A stretch of 6,374 bases of DNA from Treponema sp. (lineage in GTDB: Bacteria > Spirochaetota > Spirochaetia > Treponematales > Treponemataceae), in NCBI GenBank assembly GCA_003455655.1, contig DMQP01000134.1, positions 1-6,374 of the forward strand. Reading direction: 5' to 3'. Made by a program: the position numbers and the translations under genes. The notes beneath the pieces are model-generated. The model had not been told where the DNA came from. It was given only the letters and a program-made list of their open reading frames with translations, and did no database searches. Positions 1 through 5,155 of the stretch are shown here, in pieces; the stretch's first letter is position 1; every line of letters begins with the position of its first letter.

Positions 1-57
1 TGCATCAATCTGAGGAAACAAAAGATAAAGACTAAGTGCAACCAGAGTAAAGTTCAT
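1..57 (-). CDS. N-terminal fragment of a gene downstream of ftsY (hydrophobic N-terminus)
   Basis: An ATG at 57-55 directly follows the ftsY stop (TAA then ATG, no gap), and the reading frame stays open to the window edge for 19 codons: MNFTLVALSLYLLFPQIDA. A GGGGA stretch near the end of ftsY, about 6 bases before the ATG, could serve as ribosome binding site. The fragment is hydrophobic at residues 4-14, which fits a signal peptide or first membrane segment. It lacks the Lys/Arg expected right after Met in a classical signal peptide. Too little is present to name a family. The position at the end of the prfB-ftsY block suggests it is the next gene of the same operon. The alternative is a chance open frame, but the exact stop-start abutment, also seen at the 505-residue gene/ftsY junction, argues for a real gene. 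Confidence 0.55.
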   Translation of the reverse strand, partial: MNFTLVALSLYLLFPQIDA

Positions 58-921
58 TTACATCCCCAAAAACTCTGTAAGGTATAAATCTGGATCAAAG
101 GGAGCAATATCTTCGTAGTGTTCACCGGTGCAAACAAAGGCAACTGGTATGTTCAACTGTTTACCAATGGTTATAAGTTCACCACCTTTTGCAGTTGAAT
201 CGTACTTTGTAAGCACAAGAGCATCCACACCGACTGCTTCATGAAAAACTTCTGCTTGCCTTACCGCATTCTGTCCTGTTGTTGCATCTATGACAAGAAT
301 TTTTTTATAACAATCTTCACTTGCTTTACTTTGTGCAATACGATCTATTTTTTTTAGTTCGTTAACAAGATTTTCTTTATTGTGCAAACGACCAGCGGTA
401 TCTGCAAGTACAAGACCTCCGCCATGAGACTGACAGGCAGCACAAGCGTCAAAAACAACCGCAGCTGGATCGCTTCCCATTTGATGTTTAACCACACGAA
501 GGCCCAGCCTTTGTCCATGCATACTTATTTGATCTACCGCAGCAGCACGGAAGGTATCGCTTGCAGCCATAATAACTTGTTCACCAGCATCTGAAAAAAC
601 TTTTGCCATTTTTGCAACACTGGTTGTTTTTCCGACACCGTTTACACCGAGCACTAAAAAAACATTTACCTTTCCTTTTTGAACATTAAGTTCTGCTCTT
701 TTTACACAGCCCGAAAGCATTGCTTTTAATTCCTGACTGATTGCTTCTTGACCATGCAGTTTTTTTTCTTTGCATGCTTTTTGTAATTGTTCAACAATTT
801 CAAACGAAAGTTTTGCACCTACATCACCTTCAACAAGAGCGTCGGCAAGGTCGTCAAAAAAATCATCATCTTCCGCAGAATGCAAACCAAAGAGTGATTT
901 TAATTTCTGAGCAAAAGACAT
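58..921 (-). CDS. ftsY: FtsY, signal recognition particle receptor GTPase
   Basis: FtsY is the membrane-associated receptor that docks Ffh-SRP-ribosome complexes and delivers nascent membrane proteins to SecYEG, by reciprocal GTP hydrolysis with Ffh. The 287 residues contain the NG core. A short amphipathic start (residues 2-12) probably binds lipid and precedes the helical N domain (about 13-80). The G domain shows the P-loop GVNGVGKT (92-99), DTFRAAA (122-128), DTAGR (174-178), TGQNA (215-219), the guanine-specificity motif TKYD (238-241) followed by STAKGG, and the closing TGE...DIAPFDP segment (265-277). FtsY usually has TKLD, so Leu to Tyr here is a mild variation at the variable position. 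There is no long acidic A domain as in E. coli; this short form is common outside enterobacteria. The start is fixed by a GGAGG eight bases upstream and by the abutting stop of the preceding gene (TAA-ATG, no gap). It is probably co-transcribed with prfB. Confidence 0.97.
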   Translation of the reverse strand: MSFAQKLKSLFGLHSAEDDDFFDDLADALVEGDVGAKLSFEIVEQLQKACKEKKLHGQEAISQELKAMLSGCVKRAELNVQKGKVNVFLVLGVNGVGKTTSVAKMAKVFSDAGEQVIMAASDTFRAAAVDQISMHGQRLGLRVVKHQMGSDPAAVVFDACAACQSHGGGLVLADTAGRLHNKENLVNELKKIDRIAQSKASEDCYKKILVIDATTGQNAVRQAEVFHEAVGVDALVLTKYDSTAKGGELITIGKQLNIPVAFVCTGEHYEDIAPFDPDLYLTEFLGM

Positions 922-2439
922 TTAGTGTTCCTCCACAGACGGTGGCAGCGCACGCACTTCTGCCGGAATAACAGAATCTGCAGCACGCAAATAGCGCACC
1001 AGTTCAATTATAAAAAATACCGTACATGCAGCGCTTATACCCAGCGTTACATAGGTTGCAACATTCCATGCATAAACAGTTTCTAGAGAATTGAGTGAAC
1101 CCGCAAGATAGGCATTTCTTGCAGAAGCATAATTTCCCCAACACAAAAAAGTAAAAGGAAGCGACACAAGAAGTGCTGAATAAGCTCTGTATGTCCAAAT
1201 GCGCCTCGTGTCTATAAGAGATGCTGCATTTTCTGTTTTCGTTTCCAGAGACAGTTGTTGCCCCGAAACCTGTAACTGTTGCGGAATAAGGAAAAATGCA
1301 GTTTGATCAGAAACAGAACCGTCTTCATTTAAGCGAACAATCTGACCTAAGGAATTTTGTCCACCCAACATAAGATGAACTCTTCCGTCTTTAGTTGTTT
1401 TTTGCAAAAGATCTGAAGTGTAAAAAGCAAGAGACTGGTCATCGGCAAGAAGAGATTTTTTTAGCGAAAGATCAACTTCAATTTCTTGAAGTGGTAAAAG
1501 GTTTACCCGAATGTCATACACAGGTGATTCAGAAAAAGAATAAGAAAAACGTTTTGTTACATACCCTTCGCAAGAAACTTCAACATTATGAATACCCGCA
1601 TTAACTAATTGTTCAGCATCGCCTTCATCATACATAATTCCGTCGATAGCAACTCTCATGTTAGAAGCACATTCTGAGGGAGTAATTTTAAAATGAAGTT
1701 CTACCGGAAGACTATTTGTTACGTAAGGAATAAGAGATTCAGCGAGCCTTTCTGCAAGTGTTACAATATCTGAAAGAGAACCAACTTCTGTTACAGTTCC
1801 CACCACTGTAGCACCAGGAAAAACGGTAAGACTTGCAGTAACAGATGCATAATTTCCATACACGCGAATGTCTGCAGTTATAAGTCCGTTAATACCAGCT
1901 TTACTCACTGCATTTTGATAGGTTTGACTTTGTGGCGAAAGTCCAATTGCTTCTTGAGGAAGAACAAAAAGACTTTCTCTTAGCTGAAGACTTTCTGCTT
2001 TTACAGAACTTATTTTTTGAGAACTAAGCGCTTTTGTTTTTGCAAGATTCTGTTCAAGTTTTTTTTCTATATCTGATATTTTTTTTTCTGCAGAATTCAA
2101 TTTGCTTTGGAACGTAAATCCACTTGCTCCGCTTATAACAATTGAATCTCTTTCTTGAACCGCAGCAGACAGTTGTAAAAACAGAGCAATTCGTTCTGAA
2201 CGAAGAGAAGCAAGAGAACGCTCTTCAAGCTCTTTTTCTGAAGGAAGGCGAACCAAGTTTTCTGAAATTTGTTCCAGAATTAAAAGAGGCAGTTCTTCGG
2301 CAGCTTTTTTTTCTGAAGCAGAAATTTCGCGTACCTGCACATAGTTAAAGGCTTCTGCAGCAAGCGTCCAATCTAAGGCGTAGGATGCAAACTGACACAG
2401 AAGAGTTAACAAGCACAGGACACAAAAGCGCAAACGCAT
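922..2439 (-). CDS. exported, membrane-anchored protein with PEGA-like domain, unknown function
   Basis: I do not recognise a named family. The 505-residue product begins with a clear signal peptide (residues 1-21: Arg2, Arg4, hydrophobic core, likely cleavage after SYA). Residues about 112-155 are Lys/Glu-rich with heptad-like spacing and probably form a coiled coil. Residues about 180-240 (GINGLITADIRVYGNYASV, then GTVTEVGSLSD and an ALxER-type helix) resemble the alpha/beta domain of TolB-like or FlgO-like periplasmic proteins. Residues about 246-315 look like a PEGA domain: a short beta segment, VAIDG, a Gly-containing turn, GIHNVEVSCEGY. Two hydrophobic segments near the C-terminus (about 417-435 and 458-480) would anchor it in the inner membrane, leaving the bulk in the periplasm. 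GAGG about seven bases before the ATG supports this start. The prfB stop is two bases upstream and ftsY abuts downstream, so it is in the same operon. A role in envelope or peptidoglycan sensing is only a guess from the PEGA-like part. Confidence 0.85.
   Translation of the reverse strand: MRLRFCVLCLLTLLCQFASYALDWTLAAEAFNYVQVREISASEKKAAEELPLLILEQISENLVRLPSEKELEERSLASLRSERIALFLQLSAAVQERDSIVISGASGFTFQSKLNSAEKKISDIEKKLEQNLAKTKALSSQKISSVKAESLQLRESLFVLPQEAIGLSPQSQTYQNAVSKAGINGLITADIRVYGNYASVTASLTVFPGATVVGTVTEVGSLSDIVTLAERLAESLIPYVTNSLPVELHFKITPSECASNMRVAIDGIMYDEGDAEQLVNAGIHNVEVSCEGYVTKRFSYSFSESPVYDIRVNLLPLQEIEVDLSLKKSLLADDQSLAFYTSDLLQKTTKDGRVHLMLGGQNSLGQIVRLNEDGSVSDQTAFFLIPQQLQVSGQQLSLETKTENAASLIDTRRIWTYRAYSALLVSLPFTFLCWGNYASARNAYLAGSLNSLETVYAWNVATYVTLGISAACTVFFIIELVRYLRAADSVIPAEVRALPPSVEEH
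929..934 (-). promoter_or_regulatory. ribosome binding site of ftsY
   Basis: On the minus strand GGAGGA (934-929) lies about eight bases before the ftsY ATG at 921. It sits inside the last codons of the upstream 505-residue gene. It is the strongest Shine-Dalgarno match in the window and settles the ftsY start. Confidence 0.85.
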
Positions 2440-2441
2440 GG

Positions 2442-3585
2442 CTAAACCTCATCGTTTTCCATATCGTCGTCTGAAGAATCAAGAGGAAGTCCTTTCCATT
2501 TTGCAGCAAGGAAGGCATCAAGAAAATCGTCAATATCTCCGTCCATAACAGCCTGAATGTTTCCAACAGAAAACTTTGTACGATGATCTTTAACCATAGT
2601 GTATGGCTGGAACACATAGCTACGAATCTGACTTCCAAATGAAATATCTTTTTTTTCAGACGCAAACTTCATGTTCTCTTTTTCTTTTTCTGCTTTGTAG
2701 TATTCATACAAGCGAGACCGAAGTTCACTCATTGCGGTTGCACGGTTCATTAACTGACTGCGCTCACTTTCACACTGAACAACAATACCTGTGGGAATAT
2801 GTGTAAAGCGAACTGCAGAATCTGTTTTGTTAACATGCTGACCACCCTTTCCGCCTGCACGGAAGGTATCGACACGCAAGTCTTTGGGATCAATTTTAAC
2901 TTCAATGCTATCGTCAAGAACAGGGAAAACATAAACACTGGCAAAAGAAGTATGACGGCGTGCGTTTGCGTCAAAAGGACTAATTCTAACAAGCCTATGC
3001 ACACCCGCTTCTCCTTTGGTGTAACCGTATACGTAGTCTCCAGAAATGCGCATGTTAATTGATTTAAGACCGCCTTCTGCTTCTTCTTCTGCAAGCACAT
3101 CAACTTTATAACCGTGACGTTCAGCCCATCTTTGATACATTCGACTTAACATAAAGGCCCAGTCACAAGCTTCTGTTCCACCTGCACCAGCATGCACAGA
3201 AAGGAAGCAGTCATTTTTATCTACTTCATCAGAAAGAAGATTCAAAATACTCTGATGTTCATATTCAGCTTTTGCTTTTTCGTATAATTCGCGCAGTTCT
3301 TTTTCTACACTCTGATCATTTTCTTCGATACCCAATTCATACAGTGTTTCCATGTCGGCAACTTGAGTCTGTAAGTCTTTCCAGGGTTCAATTCGGCCTT
3401 TAAGCAGTTTGATGTCATTCATGACTTTACTGGCTTTTGCATTATCATCCCAAAAACCAGGGGCCGTTGTTAGGGCTTCTTTTTCAGCTATTTTTTTTGC
3501 AATATCGTCCGGGTCAAAGACGCCCCCAGACATCCATAATGTTTTCCTTCAACTCGGAAATAGGTTCTTTTAAATCCTCAAGCAT
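2442..3585 (-). CDS. prfB: Peptide chain release factor 2 (RF2), with programmed +1 frameshift
   Basis: RF2 recognises UAA and UGA stop codons and triggers peptide release from the ribosome. The gene is in two frames. ATG at 3585 opens a 23-codon frame (MLEDLKEPISELKENIMDVW, then GRL) that ends at an in-frame TGA (3516-3514). A +1 slip on CTT continues at GAC (Asp24) to the TAG at 2444-2442, giving about 380 residues, close to the 365 of E. coli RF2. Numbered on the fused protein, the stop-codon-reading SPF tripeptide is at about 202-204 and the catalytic GGQ at about 247-249 (RAGGKGGQHVNKTDSAVR context). The FWDD motif near the N-terminus is also typical. An ATG at 3533 lies in the second frame and is not the real start. 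The first frame begins ATG-ATG; 3585 has better spacing from AAAGGGGG (3598-3591) than 3588. The gene lies within two bases of the Cas2-like stop and two bases before the next ATG. The C-terminus carries an acidic tail (DSSDDDMENDEV). Autoregulation by the frameshift is established for this family. Confidence 0.95.
3513..3527 (-). promoter_or_regulatory. RF2 autoregulatory +1 frameshift site
   Basis: On the minus strand the order is GGGGG (3527-3523), CGT, CTT (3519-3517), TGA (3516-3514), C (3513). This matches the E. coli prfB site in layout: an SD-like G-run, three bases, then CTT-TGA-C. In the known mechanism, low RF2 lets the ribosome pause at UGA. The internal SD-like run pairs with 16S rRNA, and tRNA-Leu slips from CUU to UUU so that translation resumes at GAC. 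High RF2 terminates at UGA and shuts synthesis down. The good match of both flanking frames to RF2 shows this is programmed and not a sequencing error. Confidence 0.95.
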
Positions 3586-3587
3586 CA

Positions 3588-3875
3588 TTACCCCCTTTGA
3601 GCATTACCCTTCATGCGGCAACGCTTCCACCTTTTTTGCTTTAGTTCAGTTATGACAAACATTCCTTCTACCGGAAACTGATACAAACGTACCGTGTCGT
3701 AATAGTCAGTAACGCGATCAATGTTTTTTTTGAGTTCGGCAAGTCTGGCTTCTGTAACATCCACGCTTTCCCAACAGGCACGCTGAACTTTTTTGAATCC
3801 CGACTCAGCAAGCACTGTTACCAAAGCATTGGCGCTCTCTACTCCACCCGGATCCAATACTACGGAAACAAACAT
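3588..3875 (-). CDS. Small Cas2-like (ferredoxin-fold) protein, stand-alone
   Basis: The 95-residue product reads like the Cas2 family. Beta-1 MFVSVVLD (1-8) ends in the Asp that in Cas2 enzymes binds metal. It is followed by helix 1 (about 11-27), then GFKKVQRACWES (beta-2 and beta-3), a charged helix 2 (about 41-58), DTVRLYQFPV (60-69, like the DSVRIY segment of Cas2), a last strand GMFVITEL (71-78), and a basic tail with Lys/Arg at 80-95. Cas2 proteins are typically about 85-110 residues long. Family knowledge: Cas2 dimers form the core of the Cas1-Cas2 spacer integrase, some have nuclease activity, and VapD toxins share the fold. Here no cas1, other cas gene or CRISPR repeat is in view. 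The gene heads a prfB-containing operon, and its TAA overlaps or nearly touches the prfB start. No Shine-Dalgarno lies before the ATG; the promoter suggests a leaderless transcript. The fold is likely; the function is unknown, and a true CRISPR role is unproven. Confidence 0.7.
   Translation of the reverse strand: MFVSVVLDPGGVESANALVTVLAESGFKKVQRACWESVDVTEARLAELKKNIDRVTDYYDTVRLYQFPVEGMFVITELKQKRWKRCRMKGNAQRG
3591..3598 (-). promoter_or_regulatory. ribosome binding site of prfB, inside the Cas2-like gene
   Basis: AAAGGGGG on the minus strand is made from the last sense codons of the Cas2-like gene (ending Gln-Arg-Gly) and precedes TAATGATG. It is two bases before the ATG at 3588 and five before the ATG at 3585, so the second is favoured. 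A ribosome ending the upstream gene at TAA would stand directly on the prfB start, which favours translational coupling. Confidence 0.7.
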
Positions 3876-3951
3876 ATTTTATAGAATAAACTAAACACAA
3901 GTAATTGTCAAATATGAAAAGAATTTTGTCTCTTATTCCGATACATAAAGC
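3876..3951. other. 76-bp divergent intergenic region
   Basis: This AT-rich stretch separates the minus-strand operon from the plus-strand genes and is the only place where the two transcription directions part. The minus-strand promoter lies in it. For the plus-strand gene no -35/-10 pair with normal spacing is evident: TATTCC (3934-3939) and ATACAT (3941-3946) are possible -10 boxes without a matching -35. TTGTCA (3905-3910) is too far from either. No hairpin or repeat of note was seen. Confidence 0.6.
3883..3911 (-). promoter_or_regulatory. Sigma-70-type promoter of the Cas2-like/prfB/ftsY operon
   Basis: On the minus strand a perfect -35 TTGACA (3911-3906), a 17-base spacer and a -10 TATTCT (3888-3883, four of six consensus bases) stand just before the Cas2-like ATG at 3875. 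Transcription would begin about seven bases after the -10, at roughly 3876, so the mRNA would have almost no 5' leader. No other good promoter was seen within the block, so this one may drive all the minus-strand genes. Confidence 0.65.
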
Positions 3952-4458
3952 ATGAAGCGTTTCTTTTTATGCCTTGCACTCTTAGTCAGCACTAACTTTG
4001 CACATGCACTCATGATTTACCGGCCCAGCAATTCTGGCGGAATAAATGACATTCGCTGCTATCTCAAAATTGAAGACATGGAAGGAAACGATGTTACCCT
4101 AACCGCAGCAAATGTATGGTATTCATGGTACGACACCTTTAAAACAGTTCACACATACGAAAAAAGTCCCTACCTTTCTGGCGGAATGATTATGCATATC
4201 TTTTTTAACCCGGGAACATATAAACTTACTTTTTACACTCCACTTGAAAAACAAAATGCTTACGACACATCACTTCCCCACACAGGGCAAAGCTGGAATT
4301 CAAACACATACATTTACAACACCGAAGACAAAAAGTTAAAAGCAATTTTTGTAAGTCCTGTTGCTAACGAAAACGGATTTTACATAGGCTCATGGCATAT
4401 AGATTACAAAGCACCTCAATACTACATCTACACAAAGCCCTATCGCATATACGAATAA
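3952..4458 (+). CDS. Small secreted Tyr-rich protein, unknown function
   Basis: I do not recognise a family. The 168-residue product has a textbook signal peptide: Lys2-Arg3, a hydrophobic core at 4-16, and likely signal peptidase I cleavage after AHA (17-19). There is no lipobox cysteine. The mature part of about 149 residues contains about 18 tyrosines (roughly 12 percent), many Trp and Phe, and one Cys (36). Alternating polar/aromatic stretches suggest an all-beta fold. The segment FFNPGTYKLTFYTP (84-97) resembles a strand-turn-strand of an Ig-like or transthyretin-like sandwich. The C-terminus is Tyr-rich (QYYIYTKPYRIYE). It is therefore probably periplasmic or exported; no C-terminal membrane segment is present. 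The ATG is chosen because the signal peptide begins there, although no good Shine-Dalgarno precedes it. It lies 36 bases before gph on the same strand, but a separate promoter for gph is possible. Confidence 0.8.
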   Translation: MKRFFLCLALLVSTNFAHALMIYRPSNSGGINDIRCYLKIEDMEGNDVTLTAANVWYSWYDTFKTVHTYEKSPYLSGGMIMHIFFNPGTYKLTFYTPLEKQNAYDTSLPHTGQSWNSNTYIYNTEDKKLKAIFVSPVANENGFYIGSWHIDYKAPQYYIYTKPYRIYE

Positions 4459-4459
4459 A

Positions 4460-4488
4460 TTGCACAAAACAAAAATTTTCGCTACACT
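4460..4488 (+). promoter_or_regulatory. Possible promoter of gph-mutS2
   Basis: TTGCAC (4460-4465) and TACACT (4483-4488) are separated by 17 bases. The -35 is a weak match (three of six), the -10 a fair one (four of six). The expected start point is about 4495, which is the first base of the gph ATG. No terminator lies between the preceding stop and this site, so read-through from the upstream gene is also possible. Confidence 0.4.
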
Positions 4489-4494
4489 AGGCGC

Positions 4495-5154
4495 ATGAAA
4501 ACTCGCGCTGTCCTTTTTGATTTAGACGGAACACTTCTTAACACACTCACTGACATTGCAACTGGCTGTAACCAAGCGCTTTCACAATTTGGACTGGAAG
4601 AAAAATCGCTTGAACAGATTCGGCTTTCGGTTGGAAACGGCTTTAAAAAATTGGTAGAACGAATTGTTCCCCAAGGAAAAGAAAATCCGCAATTTGAACA
4701 AATTTTTCACACGGCAGAAAATCTGTACTCACAACATGCCCTTGACAAAACCTGCCCCTACGAAGGAATTCTTCCCCTTATGGAGGAACTAAAAAAACAA
4801 CACATTCTGATGGGCATTGTTTCAAACAAACCTGATGCAGAAGTAAAAAAACTTGCACGACACTTTTTTGCAGATTTTGTTTCAGAAGATGCAGCAGTTG
4901 GCGAAAAAGAAAGTGAAGGCATACGAAAAAAACCTGCTCCCGACGCAGCCCTAAGCATACTAAAAACGCTGAATGTAAGCGCAGACCAAAGTTGTTATGT
5001 GGGCGACTCAGATGTAGACATAGAAACAGCACACAATGCAAAGCTTTTTTGCATAAGTGTTACGTGGGGATTTAGAACTCGTGATTTTTTAATTGAACAC
5101 GGAGCACAAAGTCTTATTGACAAACCACAGCAATTGATTCAGGTATTACCCTAA
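4495..5154 (+). CDS. gph: HAD-family phosphatase, phosphoglycolate phosphatase type
   Basis: The family hydrolyses phosphate monoesters; Gph removes phosphate from 2-phosphoglycolate, a by-product of repairing oxidised DNA ends. The 219 residues carry all four HAD motifs. Motif I is DLDGT (9-13), with nucleophile Asp9 and acid/base Asp11. Motif II is VSNKP with Ser110. Motif III is the Lys of RKKPAPD (Lys146). Motif IV is GDSDVDI (170-176), with metal-binding Asp171 and Asp175. Between motifs I and II lies a helical cap (about 16-85), as in subfamily IA. The WGFR segment (191-194) is typical of Gph/PGP-like members. Length is normal. Substrate is not certain: related members act on pyrophosphate (PpaX) or other small phosphates. 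The only Shine-Dalgarno-like bases (AGG, three before the ATG) are too close to be convincing. The stop is one base before the mutS2 ATG, so the two are very likely co-expressed. Confidence 0.88.
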   Translation: MKTRAVLFDLDGTLLNTLTDIATGCNQALSQFGLEEKSLEQIRLSVGNGFKKLVERIVPQGKENPQFEQIFHTAENLYSQHALDKTCPYEGILPLMEELKKQHILMGIVSNKPDAEVKKLARHFFADFVSEDAAVGEKESEGIRKKPAPDAALSILKTLNVSADQSCYVGDSDVDIETAHNAKLFCISVTWGFRTRDFLIEHGAQSLIDKPQQLIQVLP

Positions 5155-5155
5155 G

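Noticed and set aside
382..594. Plus-strand open frame antisense to ftsY (and a similar one at 741-971)
   Set aside because: Lies opposite conserved FtsY GTPase motifs; no promoter, SD or recognisable protein.
2750..3103. 117-codon minus-strand open frame inside prfB, and the plus-strand one at 2799-3062
   Set aside because: Both overlap the conserved RF2 core in other frames, have no SD or family resemblance, and have low-complexity or Cys-rich translations typical of shadows.
2442..3533. prfB starting at ATG 3533 (363 residues, MSGGVFDPDD...)
   Set aside because: The bases giving MSGGVF are the frameshift site read in the wrong frame. The upstream frame from 3585 carries a proper RF2 N-terminus and its own SD.
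3514..3585. Broken or pseudogenised prfB because of the in-frame TGA
   Set aside because: The TGA sits in the canonical CTT-TGA-C context with an SD-like G-run at the right distance, and everything downstream is intact.
3878..3883. TATAAA as an alternative -10 for the Cas2-like gene
   Set aside because: It would leave a 22-base spacer from TTGACA and place the start point inside the coding sequence; TATTCT has the ideal 17-base spacer.
3876..3951. CRISPR repeats or leader near the Cas2-like gene
   Set aside because: The only non-coding space is 76 bp without repeated units; the similar GACAA words in it are too short and too few.
4459..4494. Terminator after the 168-residue gene
   Set aside because: The AAAATTTT there is AT-rich self-complementary sequence but has no GC stem and no T-run.
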